DNA of 64,000 nucleotides from Photobacterium sp. SKA34 (GTDB taxonomy: Bacteria > Pseudomonadota > Gammaproteobacteria > Enterobacterales > Vibrionaceae): positions 1-64,000 of the forward strand of contig NZ_CH724144.1 in the NCBI RefSeq assembly GCF_000153325.1, written 5' to 3'. The notes beneath the pieces are model-generated. The model had not been told where the DNA came from, ran no database searches, and was given only the letters and a program-made list of their open reading frames with translations. Both the position numbers and the translations under genes were made by a program. This document shows positions 1-9,569 of this stretch, piece after piece; the stretch's first letter is position 1, and each line of letters opens with the position of its first letter.

Positions 1-12
1 CGCCACTTCCGC
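1..12 (-). tRNA. tRNA-Leu(TAG), partial at window edge
   Basis: The first 12 bases equal the 5' end of the acceptor and D-arm region of the tRNA-Leu genes further right (same bases as at 969-980). The rest of the gene lies outside the window. It is the most promoter-distal visible gene of the Met-Leu-Gln operon. Confidence 0.85.
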
Positions 13-45
13 ATGATTAACTGTCGAGACAATCAATCTAAATAA

Positions 46-120
46 TGGCAGGTCTACCTGGATTCGAACCAGGGAATGGCGGCATCAAAAGCCGCTGCCT
101 TACCGCTTGGCGATAGACCT
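46..120 (-). tRNA. tRNA-Gln(TTG)
   Basis: 75-nt cloverleaf with encoded CCA. Acceptor stem AGGTCTA pairs with TAGACCT; anticodon stem GCGGC/GCCGC closes a TTTTGAT loop, anticodon TTG. Looks identical to the other four Gln copies in the array. Confidence 0.97.
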
Positions 121-162
121 ACAGCACTTGTTTACACAAGACTTTTCACAAACTAGAGAGAA

Positions 163-247
163 TGGTGCGGAAGGAGAGACTTGAACTCTCACACCTTGCG
201 GCGCCAGAACCTAAATCTGGTGCGTCTACCAATTCCGCCACTTCCGC
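163..247 (-). tRNA. tRNA-Leu(TAG)
   Basis: 85-nt class II tRNA with long variable arm and encoded CCA. Anticodon stem CCAGA/TCTGG closes loop TTTAGGT, anticodon TAG reading CUA. Lies in the left copy of the 968-bp repeat. Confidence 0.97.
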
Positions 248-329
248 ATATTGTCAGTTACAAGTAACTGTTGTCTCTAGTTGTATAATTTAAATCAGTA
301 ATTGGTAAAAAGCTGATTTAAAGAATAAA

Positions 330-406
330 TGGTGGCTACGACGGGATTCGAACCTGTGACCCCATCATTATGAGTGATGTGCTCTAACCAACTGAGCTAC
401 GTAGCC
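330..406 (-). tRNA. tRNA-Met(CAT), elongator
   Basis: 77-nt tRNA with encoded CCA and loop TCATAAT, anticodon CAT. The sequence matches the remembered E. coli elongator tRNA-Met (metT) and has a normal 1-72 pair (GGCTACG acceptor), so it is not an initiator. Confidence 0.96.
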
Positions 407-444
407 AACACAGAATACTGATATTCATCAATACTCTTAAATAA

Positions 445-519
445 TGGCAGGTCTACCTGGATTCGAACCAGGGAATGGCGGCATCAAAAGCCGCTGCCTT
501 ACCGCTTGGCGATAGACCT
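445..519 (-). tRNA. tRNA-Gln(TTG)
   Basis: 75-nt copy of the Gln(TTG) gene, same acceptor and anticodon arms as the copy at 46-120. Confidence 0.97.
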
Positions 520-561
520 ACAGCGCTTGTTTACACAAGACTTTTCACAAACTAGAGAGAA

Positions 562-646
562 TGGTGCGGAAGGAGAGACTTGAACTCTCACACCTTGCGG
601 CGCCAGAACCTAAATCTGGTGCGTCTACCAATTCCGCCACTTCCGC
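562..646 (-). tRNA. tRNA-Leu(TAG)
   Basis: 85-nt Leu copy. It is the first of three Leu genes (562, 729, 896) spaced exactly 167 bp apart with no other tRNA between, a local tandem duplication inside the operon. Confidence 0.97.
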
Positions 647-728
647 ATATTGTCAGTTACGAATAACTGTTGTTTCTCTAGTTGTATTTTTCAAATCAGT
701 AATTGGTAAAAACTGATCTAAAGAATAA

Positions 729-813
729 TGGTGCGGAAGGAGAGACTTGAACTCTCACACCTTGCGGCGCCAGAACCTAAATCTGGTGCGTCTACCAATT
801 CCGCCACTTCCGC
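729..813 (-). tRNA. tRNA-Leu(TAG)
   Basis: 85-nt Leu copy, the middle unit of the 167-bp Leu-only triplication. Its flanking spacers repeat those of its neighbours. Confidence 0.97.
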
Positions 814-895
814 ATATTGTCAGTTACGAATAACTGTTGTTTCTCTAGTTGTATTTTTCAAATCAGTAATTGGTAAAAACTGATCTAAAGAATAA

Positions 896-980
896 TGGTG
901 CGGAAGGAGAGACTTGAACTCTCACACCTTGCGGCGCCAGAACCTAAATCTGGTGCGTCTACCAATTCCGCCACTTCCGC
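896..980 (-). tRNA. tRNA-Leu(TAG)
   Basis: 85-nt Leu copy, third unit of the Leu triplication. The partial gene at 1-12 corresponds to this copy in the 968-bp repeat. Confidence 0.97.
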
Positions 981-1013
981 ATGATTAACTGTCGAGACAA
1001 TCAATCTAAATAA

Positions 1014-1088
1014 TGGCAGGTCTACCTGGATTCGAACCAGGGAATGGCGGCATCAAAAGCCGCTGCCTTACCGCTTGGCGATAGACCT
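1014..1088 (-). tRNA. tRNA-Gln(TTG)
   Basis: 75-nt Gln copy, the 968-bp-offset equivalent of the gene at 46-120. Confidence 0.97.
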
Positions 1089-1130
1089 ACAGCACTTGTT
1101 TACACAAGACTTTTCACAAACTAGAGAGAA

Positions 1131-1215
1131 TGGTGCGGAAGGAGAGACTTGAACTCTCACACCTTGCGGCGCCAGAACCTAAATCTGGTGCGTCTACCAA
1201 TTCCGCCACTTCCGC
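1131..1215 (-). tRNA. tRNA-Leu(TAG)
   Basis: 85-nt Leu copy, the 968-bp-offset equivalent of the gene at 163-247. Confidence 0.97.
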
Positions 1216-1297
1216 ATATTGTCAGTTACAAGTAACTGTTGTCTCTAGTTGTATAATTTAAATCAGTAATTGGTAAAAAGCTGATTTAAAGAATAAA

Positions 1298-1374
1298 TGG
1301 TGGCTACGACGGGATTCGAACCTGTGACCCCATCATTATGAGTGATGTGCTCTAACCAACTGAGCTACGTAGCC
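1298..1374 (-). tRNA. tRNA-Met(CAT), elongator
   Basis: 77-nt Met copy, the 968-bp-offset equivalent of the gene at 330-406. Confidence 0.96.
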
Positions 1375-1412
1375 AACACAGAATACTGATATTCATCAAT
1401 ACTCTTAAATAA

Positions 1413-1487
1413 TGGCAGGTCTACCTGGATTCGAACCAGGGAATGGCGGCATCAAAAGCCGCTGCCTTACCGCTTGGCGATAGACCT
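1413..1487 (-). tRNA. tRNA-Gln(TTG)
   Basis: 75-nt Gln copy, the 968-bp-offset equivalent of the gene at 445-519. Confidence 0.97.
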
Positions 1488-1529
1488 ACAGCGCTTGTTT
1501 ACACAAGACTTTTCACAAACTAGAGAGAA

Positions 1530-1614
1530 TGGTGCGGAAGGAGAGACTTGAACTCTCACACCTTGCGGCGCCAGAACCTAAATCTGGTGCGTCTACCAAT
1601 TCCGCCACTTCCGC
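1530..1614 (-). tRNA. tRNA-Leu(TAG)
   Basis: 85-nt Leu copy, 399 bp from its neighbours at 1131 and 1929. This spacing marks the three-gene Met-Leu-Gln repeat unit. Confidence 0.97.
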
Positions 1615-1696
1615 ATATTGTCAGTTACAAGTAACTGTTGTCTCTAGTTGTACAATTTAAATCAGTAATTGGTAAAAAGCTGATTTAAAGAATAAA

Positions 1697-1773
1697 TGGT
1701 GGCTACGACGGGATTCGAACCTGTGACCCCATCATTATGAGTGATGTGCTCTAACCAACTGAGCTACGTAGCC
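1697..1773 (-). tRNA. tRNA-Met(CAT), elongator
   Basis: 77-nt Met copy with the same arms as the other three. Confidence 0.96.
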
Positions 1774-1811
1774 AACACAGAATACTGATATTCATCAATA
1801 CTCTTAAATAG

Positions 1812-1886
1812 TGGCAGGTCTACCTGGATTCGAACCAGGGAATGGCGGCATCAAAAGCCGCTGCCTTACCGCTTGGCGATAGACCT
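1812..1886 (-). tRNA. tRNA-Gln(TTG)
   Basis: 75-nt Gln copy. The spacer on its upstream (right) side differs from the other units, as expected for the oldest, promoter-proximal unit. Confidence 0.97.
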
Positions 1887-1928
1887 ACAAGTGCTTTTTA
1901 AAAGCATCTCTCAACCCTATTGAGAGAA

Positions 1929-2013
1929 TGGTGCGGAAGGAGAGACTTGAACTCTCACACCTTGCGGCGCCAGAACCTAAATCTGGTGCGTCTACCAATT
2001 CCGCCACTTCCGC
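1929..2013 (-). tRNA. tRNA-Leu(TAG)
   Basis: 85-nt Leu copy, second gene from the promoter. Its flanking spacers are not shared with the amplified units. Confidence 0.97.
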
Positions 2014-2062
2014 ATGTTATCAGTTTCTATAACTGACATTCAATTTTAACGTGAAAATTGAA

Positions 2063-2139
2063 TGGTGGCTACGACGGGATTCGAACCTGTGACCCCATCA
2101 TTATGAGTGATGTGCTCTAACCAACTGAGCTACGTAGCC
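2063..2139 (-). tRNA. tRNA-Met(CAT), first gene of the operon
   Basis: 77-nt Met copy nearest the promoter at 2188-2224, so transcription runs Met-Leu-Gln and so on, the same order as the start of the E. coli metT-leuW-glnU operon. Confidence 0.96.
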
Positions 2140-2187
2140 ATTTTCCGATTTTTCACAGTGATTCTTAATGAGCCGCTGTATCGGGAA

Positions 2188-2224
2188 CGGGGCGCATTAT
2201 GCTCATACCAGCGAAAACCGTCAA
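2188..2224 (-). promoter_or_regulatory. Stable-RNA promoter of the Met-Leu-Gln tRNA operon
   Basis: On the minus strand a -35 TTGACG (2219-2224), a 17-bp spacer and a -10 CATAAT (2196-2201) are followed by the GC-rich discriminator GCGCCCCG (2188-2195). Such discriminators are known to make rRNA/tRNA promoters sensitive to ppGpp/DksA. The start point should be near 2189, about 50 bp before the first tRNA-Met. Confidence 0.88.
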
Positions 2225-2386
2225 TAGTTTTTTTAAATATATCGCCAAAATTCGTTTGTTAGGCGTATATTTGGGCGATGTGTGCGAATGACAAACTGAA
2301 ATTACGATTGTCAGCTTAAAACTTCAATAAATGTGAACATTATCAAGTTATTTATATTGCTAACAAATAAGTGTAATTTCTATTTA

Positions 2387-2419
2387 GATAAAAATAAGCC
2401 AGCTAAAAAGCCGGCTTAT
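2387..2419 (-). terminator. Intrinsic terminator after ychF
   Basis: Inverted repeat ATAAGCC (2394-2400) and GGCTTAT (2413-2419), extended inward by a GC pair past one mismatch. Read on the minus strand it is followed by a T tract. It lies about 30 bp after the ychF stop. Confidence 0.75.
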
Positions 2420-2451
2420 AGAATTTGTGAGACTAGCGACTAGGCTAAAAA

Positions 2452-3543
2452 TTACACGTTAAAACGGAAGTGAACAACATCACCGTCTTTAACAATGTAT
2501 TCTTTACCTTCTAGACGCCATTTACCAGCTTCTTTTGCACCTGACTCACCACCGCAATTGATGTAATCGTCATAGCCAATAACTTCTGCGCGAATAAAGC
2601 CTTTTTCGAAGTCAGTGTGGATAACACCTGCTGCTTTTGGCGCTGTTGCACCTACAGGGATTGTCCATGCTCGTACTTCTTTAACACCAGCAGTAAAGTA
2701 AGTCTGAAGAGATAGTAGCTCATAACCTGAACGGATCACGCGGTTAAGACCTGGTTCTTCGATACCCATATCAGCAAGGAATTCTTCACGATCTTCGTCA
2801 TCCAGTTCAGCGATCTCTGATTCCATTGCTGCACATACAGGAACAACAACCGCATTTTCTTCAGCGGCACGTGCAATTACTTTGTCAAGGAACTGGTTAT
2901 TTTCAAAACCGTCATCATTTACGTTCGCAATGTACATCGTTGGCTTAAGCGTTAAGAAGTGAAGATAGTCAACCGCAGCTAACTCTTCTTTGCTAAGCTC
3001 CATTGAACGAGCCATACCACCATCAGTTAAGATTGGTTGCATTTTCTCAAGAACTTTGATTTCAAACTTAGCATCGTTATCACCACCTTTAGCACGCTTA
3101 GCTAGACGGAAAATAGCACGCTCACACGTATCTAAATCAGCCATCGCAAGCTCAAGATTGATAATGTCAATATCTTCTAGAGGGTCGATACGACCAGCTA
3201 CGTGGACAATGTTGTCGTTTTCAAAACAACGTACTACGTGACCAATGGCATCTGTTTCACGGATATTAGCTAGGAACTTATTACCAAGGCCTTCACCTTT
3301 TGATGCACCAGCAACAAGACCCGCGATATCAACAAACTCCATTGTCGTCGGTAGAATACGTTCTGGATTAACGAAAACTGCCAATGCATCCATACGTGGA
3401 TCAGGAACAGGAACTACACCTGTGTTTGGTTCAATAGTACAGAACGGGAAGTTTGCTGCTTCAATGCCCGCTTTTGTTAAGGCGTTGAATAGAGTTGACT
3501 TACCAACGTTTGGTAGACCTACGATACCGCATTTAAAACCCAT
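2452..3543 (-). CDS. ychF: Ribosome-binding ATPase YchF (OLA1/Obg family)
   Basis: 363 residues, the usual length. YchF is a translation-factor-class P-loop protein that prefers ATP to GTP and binds the ribosome. The G1 loop GLPNVGKST stands at about residues 9-17, the G3 region DIAGLV follows, and the G4 position reads NVND rather than NKxD, as known for this ATP-preferring family. The C-terminal third is a TGS domain ending in a [14 protein letters not shown] tail. An AAAAGGG-type ribosome site precedes the ATG. It is followed by its own terminator and preceded by pth, the neighbour also found in E. coli. Confidence 0.97.
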   Translation of the reverse strand: MGFKCGIVGLPNVGKSTLFNALTKAGIEAANFPFCTIEPNTGVVPVPDPRMDALAVFVNPERILPTTMEFVDIAGLVAGASKGEGLGNKFLANIRETDAIGHVVRCFENDNIVHVAGRIDPLEDIDIINLELAMADLDTCERAIFRLAKRAKGGDNDAKFEIKVLEKMQPILTDGGMARSMELSKEELAAVDYLHFLTLKPTMYIANVNDDGFENNQFLDKVIARAAEENAVVVPVCAAMESEIAELDDEDREEFLADMGIEEPGLNRVIRSGYELLSLQTYFTAGVKEVRAWTIPVGATAPKAAGVIHTDFEKGFIRAEVIGYDDYINCGGESGAKEAGKWRLEGKEYIVKDGDVVHFRFNV

Positions 3544-3640
3544 GGTTTAAAACCCTTTTGGTGATTATTCTGTGTAACAACTCAACTATAGTACGAACGA
3601 CTGTATCTATAGCGGCAAAATAGTACGCTAAAATGTGTGG

Positions 3641-4231
3641 CTATTCTGCTTTGAATGTATGTAGGCGATTTTGCGCCTTTGTTAAGCCGTCTTTAAGTAA
3701 GATATCAATACAGCGAACAGATTCATCTACTGCTGCATCAATCAATTCTTGCTCTTTAGCTGGTGCTTTTCCAAGTACGTAGCCTGCGACTCTGTTTTTA
3801 TCGCCTGGATGACCGATAGCGATCCTCAGACGATAGAAATCTTTATTATTGCCCATTTTATTAATGATATCGCGAAGACCATTATGTCCGCCATGACCAC
3901 CACTTTTTTTAAATTTCGCAACACCGGGTGGTAAATCTAATTCATCGTGAGCAACTAAAATTTCTTCGGGTTTGATTTGGAAGAAGTTAGCTAACGCAGC
4001 AACCGACTTTCCTGATAGGTTCATAAAAGTCGATGGGATCAATAGGCGAAGATCTTGTCCATTGACTGTAATTCTTCCTGTTAAACCAAAATACTTGGGG
4101 TCAGGACGAAGGGTTACATTGTGGACGCGCGCTAATTCTTCAACGACCCATGCACCGGCATTATGGCGGGTGTTAGCGTATTCTTGACCCGGGTTAGCGA
4201 GGCCAACAAGCAAACGAATATTATTACTCAC
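3641..4231 (-). CDS. pth: Peptidyl-tRNA hydrolase
   Basis: Releases peptides from prematurely dropped peptidyl-t[12 protein letters not shown] and TRHNAGAW near the N-terminus carry the catalytic His (about 23); HDELDLPPG and [11 protein letters not shown] supply the conserved Asp and Asn. I place the start at GTG 4231 (196 residues, family length) because a GAGAG ribosome site lies 7 bases upstream. An in-frame ATG at 4249 would add six residues with no good ribosome site. A hairpin terminator separates it from prs, so it probably has its own promoter. Confidence 0.95.
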   Translation of the reverse strand: MSNNIRLLVGLANPGQEYANTRHNAGAWVVEELARVHNVTLRPDPKYFGLTGRITVNGQDLRLLIPSTFMNLSGKSVAALANFFQIKPEEILVAHDELDLPPGVAKFKKSGGHGGHNGLRDIINKMGNNKDFYRLRIAIGHPGDKNRVAGYVLGKAPAKEQELIDAAVDESVRCIDILLKDGLTKAQNRLHTFKAE

Positions 4232-4390
4232 GTTTATCTCTCTTGTCATTTACCAGTAACTTAGCGGGTTGCATCTTAAATTATAGTGACAATGAGTTAC
4301 TGGGTGTCGGGCTCAAAACGCGCCATATACTATATTAAATTAACTAAAATTGATATGGCTCTTCATCGTCACTGTTTTTGCAGGCTAGAC

Positions 4391-4420
4391 AAAAGAAAAC
4401 GCCTCGCAGTAGCGAGGCGT
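4391..4420 (-). terminator. Intrinsic terminator after prs
   Basis: Perfect 9-bp stem ACGCCTCGC (4399-4407) / GCGAGGCGT (4412-4420), loop AGTA, followed on the minus strand by a T-rich tail. It lies 47 bp after the prs stop. Confidence 0.88.
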
Positions 4421-4467
4421 AAATATCTTATCTGGTTAAATTAAGGCAATTTAACCGAGTGAGCAAA

Positions 4468-5415
4468 TTAGTGCTCAAACATTGCTGAAATTGATTCTTC
4501 GTTGCTAATGCGACGAATAGCTTCAGCTAGCATACCTGACAGTGTTAATACTGATACTTTACCCGTTGCTTCAATTTCTTTTGTTAGCGTAATTGAGTCT
4601 GTAACGATAATTTCATCGATAACAGATTCACGGATATTCTCTAGTGCACTACCTGAAAATACTGGGTGAGTTGCGTAAGCAAATACACGTTTAGCACCAC
4701 GTTCTTTTAGTGCCTCAGCAGCTTTACACAATGTACCACCTGTATCGATCATATCATCAACGATAATACAGTCACGGCCTTCAACATCACCGATTAGATG
4801 CATAACCTGAGAAACGTTTGCACGAGGGCGACGCTTATCAATGATAGCAATATCTGTGTCATCAAGCAGTTTAGCGATTGCACGAGCACGTACAACACCA
4901 CCGATATCAGGAGAAACAACCACTGGATCTTGTAGATCTTTTGCTAGCATATCTTCAAGTAGTACAGGGCTACCAAATACGTTATCAACAGGTACGTCGA
5001 AGAAACCTTGGATTTGTTCTGCGTGTAGGTCAACAGTTAAAACACGGTCAACACCTACGTTAGAAAGGAAATCAGCAACAACTTTAGCAGTAATTGGCAC
5101 ACGAGCAGAGCGAACGCGGCGATCTTGGCGAGCATAACCAAAGTATGGAATTACAGCAGTAATACGGCCCGCTGAAGCGCGGCGTAGTGCATCGATCATA
5201 ACAACCAGTTCCATTAGGTTGTCGTTCGTTGGTGCACAAGTTGATTGGATAATGAACACGTCGCTACCACGTACGTTCTCATTAATTTGTACACATACTT
5301 CACCATCGGAGAAACGGTTAACCGTAGCATCTCCCAAGGAAATATAAAGACGATCAGCGATGCGTTGGGCTAGTTCTGGTGTTGCGTTACCAGCAAACAG
5401 CTTCATATCAGGCAC
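4468..5415 (-). CDS. prs: Ribose-phosphate pyrophosphokinase (PRPP synthase)
   Basis: Makes PRPP from ribose 5-phosphate and ATP for purine, pyrimidine, His, Trp and NAD synthesis. The sequence is canonical: [10 protein letters not shown] at the start, the flexible-loop region [25 protein letters not shown], and the PRPP loop [14 protein letters not shown] choose GTG 5415, which gives 315 residues as in E. coli and has GAGG 8 bases upstream. The open frame extends 14 codons further, into the ispE-prs junction, but that part has no family match. It lies 32 bp after ispE, so lolB-ispE-prs is one operon. Confidence 0.96.
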   Translation of the reverse strand: MPDMKLFAGNATPELAQRIADRLYISLGDATVNRFSDGEVCVQINENVRGSDVFIIQSTCAPTNDNLMELVVMIDALRRASAGRITAVIPYFGYARQDRRVRSARVPITAKVVADFLSNVGVDRVLTVDLHAEQIQGFFDVPVDNVFGSPVLLEDMLAKDLQDPVVVSPDIGGVVRARAIAKLLDDTDIAIIDKRRPRANVSQVMHLIGDVEGRDCIIVDDMIDTGGTLCKAAEALKERGAKRVFAYATHPVFSGSALENIRESVIDEIIVTDSITLTKEIEATGKVSVLTLSGMLAEAIRRISNEESISAMFEH

Positions 5416-5447
5416 GGTGTAAACCTCAGGTTGCGTCCAAGTTGTAA

Positions 5448-6326
5448 TTACTGACAATCCGTAGAATGTGCGGTTAAGGCTGTCATTAGAGGAGACGTGT
5501 TGACACCTTTTGCGACAAATCCGTGGAGCCAGTCAGGTAAAATGTTCAGGATTGCGTTGGCTTCTTGTTGAGTGTTAAATTCAGAAAACACACAAGCGCC
5601 AGTGCCAGTCAATCTTGACGGCGCGTATTCTAACAGCCACGAAAGCGCCTGATCAACCTCAGGATTAAGACTTCTTACAATTTTTTCGCAATCGTTTTCG
5701 TAAACTCCACGTAACAGTGTATCGAGGCTACGTTTTTTAGAATTACGCGGGAGTTCAGGATGGGTGAAAATATCGACAGTTGCAATACTAATATCAGGCT
5801 TTGCGATTAAAAACCATTTTTCTTGAGGTTCTGCTGGTTGCAGCTTTTCACCAATACCTTCGGCGAATGCACTACTTCCACGCACAAAGACAGGAACATC
5901 AGCACCTAATTTAAGACCAATATCTGCTAATTTATCAACCGATAGCTGAGTTTGCCAAAGATAATTGAGGGCGACTAATGTTGTTGCTGCATTGGAGGAA
6001 CCACCCCCAAGACCACCTCCCATGGGAAGGGTCTTATCAATATGAATATCGACACCTAAGTCACAATTTGCCGCTTGACGAAGTGCATGTGCAGCGCGAT
6101 AAATAAGGTTGTCTTCGGTTTTAACCCCTTCAATTACAGGCGTCAAATTAATTTGGTTATCACGACGTGGCGTGATGGTTAAAGTATCGCCATAATCGAC
6201 AAATTGAAATAGCGTCTGTAAATCATGGTAGCCATTTGGACGTTGGCCAGTGATGTATAAAAATAAATTCAGTTTTGCTGGCGCTGGCCATTGGCTCGCG
6301 ACACCAAAAGGGATGTATTGACTCAT
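5448..6326 (-). CDS. ispE: 4-diphosphocytidyl-2-C-methyl-D-erythritol kinase
   Basis: ATP-dependent kinase of the MEP isoprenoid pathway (GHMP superfamily); dxs of the same pathway lies at the right end of the window. 292 residues. [10 protein letters not shown] near the N-terminus carries the catalytic Lys, the glycine-rich ATP loop reads [11 protein letters not shown] at about 98-108, and GADVPVFV supplies the catalytic Asp. LTGTGACVF is the third GHMP motif. Gene order lolB-ispE-prs matches other gamma-proteobacteria. Confidence 0.96.
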   Translation of the reverse strand: MSQYIPFGVASQWPAPAKLNLFLYITGQRPNGYHDLQTLFQFVDYGDTLTITPRRDNQINLTPVIEGVKTEDNLIYRAAHALRQAANCDLGVDIHIDKTLPMGGGLGGGSSNAATTLVALNYLWQTQLSVDKLADIGLKLGADVPVFVRGSSAFAEGIGEKLQPAEPQEKWFLIAKPDISIATVDIFTHPELPRNSKKRSLDTLLRGVYENDCEKIVRSLNPEVDQALSWLLEYAPSRLTGTGACVFSEFNTQQEANAILNILPDWLHGFVAKGVNTSPLMTALTAHSTDCQ

Positions 6327-6368
6327 GCAATGCTCGTCTATTTTGAGTAATCGTAAATGCTTTGCTGT

Positions 6369-6959
6369 TTAATTCGCTAACCAGTTAGAGATTTTTATTT
6401 TAATTTTGAGTTTACCTTGGTTTAGTACCATTTGCGTGGGTAATGCAGGGCTTTGATCATTATACGTGTTGTAGTGCATTTCCCATACTTGACCGTTAAT
6501 CTCTTTGGCAAGAAAAGCGACTTGATCATTGTTGTTTAGCTGATATGTATCAGCAGCTGTCGGTAAACCAATCAGCCAATCGCGCATTTGTGATAAGGGT
6601 AATTCGATTCCTGTTAATTGCTTCACTAATTGTGCAGCATCAGTGCCATGATAGGTTTTACCATCAGGATCGATTAGCGTGACGTTACCCGGTTCTGCAT
6701 TGAGATTAAGGACAGTTTTATACATTTTTGTTAAGATTAACTGGTATCCATCACCATGATTTTTCCAGTTAAAGGTGAGAGATATGCGTTGCTCAGGACT
6801 TAAATAACCAAATACACCTTTCGCTTGATAATCGGTGAGGCGCTTTAATTGGGTTTGATGGGTTTCCCAATCTACTTTTTGTGTGCTTTTTGGCGTTTGT
6901 GCACAGCCAGATAATAAGGCAAATGTAATAGCAATAAAGGCTAAATTACGTAATCTCAT
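6369..6959 (-). CDS. lolB: Outer-membrane lipoprotein receptor LolB
   Basis: Accepts lipoproteins from LolA and inserts them in the outer membrane. 196 residues with a lipoprotein signal peptide whose lipobox LLSGC places the acylated Cys at residue 19. The mature part has the LolB pattern (QKVDWETHQ, YQAKGVFGY, RDWLIGLP). First gene of the lolB-ispE-prs operon, divergent from hemA across 215 bp, as in E. coli and vibrios. Confidence 0.94.
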   Translation of the reverse strand: MRLRNLAFIAITFALLSGCAQTPKSTQKVDWETHQTQLKRLTDYQAKGVFGYLSPEQRISLTFNWKNHGDGYQLILTKMYKTVLNLNAEPGNVTLIDPDGKTYHGTDAAQLVKQLTGIELPLSQMRDWLIGLPTAADTYQLNNNDQVAFLAKEINGQVWEMHYNTYNDQSPALPTQMVLNQGKLKIKIKISNWLAN

Positions 6960-7174
6960 GATGAAAGCTCGTAATAAGAATGAGCAAAAACAATAACGAT
7001 TATTTTAATTAAAGCCAAATATTAAGCAAAAATAAGGGGTAAATTAAGCAAATAAGGCAATAAAAATGCAGTCATTATTGATTGATTACGTCAGCTACCT
7101 TTTATTAAGTCAGGGCATCAAGTAAAATCCCCTCCTTAGATTTTTTTCACTGGCGAAGTGGGTACACCGTCTCC

Positions 7175-8437
7175 ATGACCTTGCTTGCATTAGGAATCAA
7201 CCATAAAACAGCTTCTGTTGATTTACGCGAAAAAGTGGCTTTTTCTCCTGAAAAGCTTTCTTTGGCGTTGCAGCAGCTGAAAAACCACCCTGAGGTATTA
7301 AGTGGGGTTATAGTATCTACTTGTAACCGTACTGAAGTTTACTGTGATATTTCACAGTCAGGGCCGGGTGTGATCATTGACTGGTTGACCAAATTTCATC
7401 AGATCACAGCCGAAGAACTGATGCCAAGCCTGTACTTTCATGAAGAGCAAGCGGCAGCACGTCATTTAATGCGTGTTGCTTGTGGCCTAGATTCGTTAGT
7501 ATTGGGCGAGCCGCAAATCCTAGGACAGGTGAAGCAGTCTTATTCGGAGTCAAAAGACAATGAAGCAGTAGGTGGCACCTTAGAAAAGCTGTTTCAAAAA
7601 ACCTTTAAAGTAGCGAAACGCGTACGTACTGAAACTGACATTGGCGGTAATGCTGTCTCTGTAGCTTATGCGGCGTGTTCTTTAGCGCGACAAATTTTTG
7701 AGTCTTTATCCGGTGCTACTATTTTACTGGTTGGCGCAGGCGAAACGATTGAACTTGTTTCTCGCCATGTCGTTGAACAAGGTTGTAATAGTTTGATTGT
7801 TGCTAACCGTACGCGTGAGAGAGCGGAAGGTATTGCACAAGAGTTTGGTGCTGAAGTGATCAGTCTTGAAGAAATTCCTGATTACCTCCATCGCGCTGAT
7901 ATTGTTATTAGTTCAACCGCAAGCCCATTACCGATTGTAGGTAAAGGGATGGTTGAAATGGCATTAAAGCGACGTCGTCATCAACCTATGCTGTTGGTGG
8001 ATATTGCTGTGCCTAGAGATATAGAACAACAAGTTGGCGAATTGAACGATGCTTATTTATATTCTGTTGATGATCTTCATTCGATTGTAGAGAAGAACCG
8101 TGAGCAGCGTAAGGTCGCAGCGATTCAAGCTGAAGCGATTGTAAGTGAAGAAAGCGCTGTGTTTATGCAGTGGTTACGTTCACTTGAAGCGGTTGATAGT
8201 ATTCGAGATTATCGTCAATTTGCCGAACAAATTAAACAGGAGCTACTACAGCGTAGTCTCCAAGCCATTGCTAATGGTACCGAGCCTGAGAAGGCGTTAG
8301 CAGAGCTCAGTAATAAACTTACCAATAAGCTTATCCATGCACCAACCAAGGCTATGCAGCAGGTCGCAAAAAATGGCGAATCTGACAAATTAGCTGTGAT
8401 TCGTGAAGCACTTGGTCTGGATTCCTATAACGATTAG
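7175..8437 (+). CDS. hemA: Glutamyl-tRNA reductase
   Basis: First committed step of C5-pathway tetrapyrrole synthesis, reducing Glu-tRNA(Glu) to glutamate semialdehyde with NADPH. 420 residues. GINHKTA opens the catalytic domain and the nucleophilic Cys50 sits in [10 protein letters not shown]. The central NADPH-binding domain carries [10 protein letters not shown], and a helical dimerisation domain follows. First gene of hemA-prfA-prmC-sirB2-sirB1-kdsA, divergent from lolB. Confidence 0.97.
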   Translation: MTLLALGINHKTASVDLREKVAFSPEKLSLALQQLKNHPEVLSGVIVSTCNRTEVYCDISQSGPGVIIDWLTKFHQITAEELMPSLYFHEEQAAARHLMRVACGLDSLVLGEPQILGQVKQSYSESKDNEAVGGTLEKLFQKTFKVAKRVRTETDIGGNAVSVAYAACSLARQIFESLSGATILLVGAGETIELVSRHVVEQGCNSLIVANRTRERAEGIAQEFGAEVISLEEIPDYLHRADIVISSTASPLPIVGKGMVEMALKRRRHQPMLLVDIAVPRDIEQQVGELNDAYLYSVDDLHSIVEKNREQRKVAAIQAEAIVSEESAVFMQWLRSLEAVDSIRDYRQFAEQIKQELLQRSLQAIANGTEPEKALAELSNKLTNKLIHAPTKAMQQVAKNGESDKLAVIREALGLDSYND

Positions 8438-8480
8438 TAGTTGATCGCCTTTGGCTTTCGCTCAGCACTTTTAGAAGATT

Positions 8481-9569
8481 ATGAAGCAATCAATTTTAGT
8501 TAAATTAGAAACTCTTGTTGAACGTTACGAAGAAGTTCAACATCTCCTTGGTGATCCAAGTGTTCTTGCGGATCAAAACCGCTTTCGTGCGCTTTCAAAA
8601 GAATACTCTCAGCTAGAAGAAGTGACTAAGTGTTTTCAAGCTTACCAACAAGCAAAAGAAGATTTAGTGGCTGCGGAAGAAATGGCGCAGGAAGACGATG
8701 CAGAAATGCGTGAAATGGCACAAGAAGAGATCAAAGAAGCTAAAGCAGAAATTGAACGCTTAGCTGATGAACTTCAGGTGCTATTGATTCCTAAAGATCC
8801 TAATGATGATCGTAACTGTTTTGTTGAAATCCGTGCAGGTGCCGGTGGTGATGAAGCGGGTATCTTTGCTGGTGATCTTTTCCGTATGTATAGCAAATAT
8901 GCAGAACGTCGTGGCTGGCGTATTGAGATCATCAATGAAAACCGTTCTGAACAAGGTGGTTATAAAGAGATGATCGCTAAAGTCAACGGCGATGGTGCTT
9001 ACGGTATTTTGAAATTTGAGTCAGGCGGTCACCGCGTTCAGCGTGTCCCTGCAACAGAATCTCAAGGTCGTGTTCATACTTCAGCTTGTACTGTTGCGGT
9101 ATTACCTGAAATTCCAGAAGCGGAAATTCCAGAAATCAATGCTGGCGATCTACGTATTGATACCTTCCGTTCATCTGGTGCGGGTGGTCAGCACGTTAAC
9201 ACCACCGATTCTGCAATTCGTATTACTCACTTACCAACAGGTATTGTTGTTGAGTGTCAGGATGAGCGTTCACAGCATAAGAATAAAGCAAAAGCTATGT
9301 CGGTACTTGCTGCTCGTATTATCAAAGCCGAAGAAGAGAAACGTAATGCTGAAGAAGCGAGTACACGTCGTAACCTACTAGGTTCAGGCGATCGCTCTGA
9401 CCGTATTCGTACTTATAACTACCCACAAGGTCGTGTTTCTGATCACCGTATTACACTGACACTTTACCGCTTAAATGAAGTGATGGAAGGTGATTTAGAT
9501 GCATTGATCCAACCTGTATTTACTGAATACCAAGCGGATCAGCTAGCTGCGATGTCTGAGCAAAACTAA
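8481..9569 (+). CDS. prfA: Peptide chain release factor 1
   Basis: Reads UAA/UAG and triggers peptide release. 362 residues. The PAT tripeptide of the codon-recognition domain is in [12 protein letters not shown], and the catalytic GGQ is in GAGGQHVN, whose Gln is the methylation target of PrmC, encoded next door. Its TAA stop overlaps the prmC ATG by one base (TAATG), pointing to translational coupling of substrate and modifying enzyme. Confidence 0.97.
   Translation: MKQSILVKLETLVERYEEVQHLLGDPSVLADQNRFRALSKEYSQLEEVTKCFQAYQQAKEDLVAAEEMAQEDDAEMREMAQEEIKEAKAEIERLADELQVLLIPKDPNDDRNCFVEIRAGAGGDEAGIFAGDLFRMYSKYAERRGWRIEIINENRSEQGGYKEMIAKVNGDGAYGILKFESGGHRVQRVPATESQGRVHTSACTVAVLPEIPEAEIPEINAGDLRIDTFRSSGAGGQHVNTTDSAIRITHLPTGIVVECQDERSQHKNKAKAMSVLAARIIKAEEEKRNAEEASTRRNLLGSGDRSDRIRTYNYPQGRVSDHRITLTLYRLNEVMEGDLDALIQPVFTEYQADQLAAMSEQN

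Larger units (their letters stand above)
1..658. repeat. 968-bp direct repeat, left copy
   Basis: The block 1-658 recurs at 969-1626 with the same tRNAs and nearly the same spacers. Position n matches n+968 for all five complete tRNAs (46, 163, 330, 445, 562). The copies part after about 658, where the left one leads into the Leu triplication. The left boundary lies outside the window. Confidence 0.9.
969..1626. repeat. 968-bp direct repeat, right copy
   Basis: Second copy of the block at 1-658. Inside it a 399-bp sub-period (one Leu, Met, Gln unit) is visible from Leu genes at 1131, 1530 and 1929. Confidence 0.9.

Noticed and set aside
1..2139. CRISPR-like or mobile repeat array
   Set aside because: The regular repeats are tRNA genes with their spacers; no short direct repeats with unique spacers and no transposase are present.
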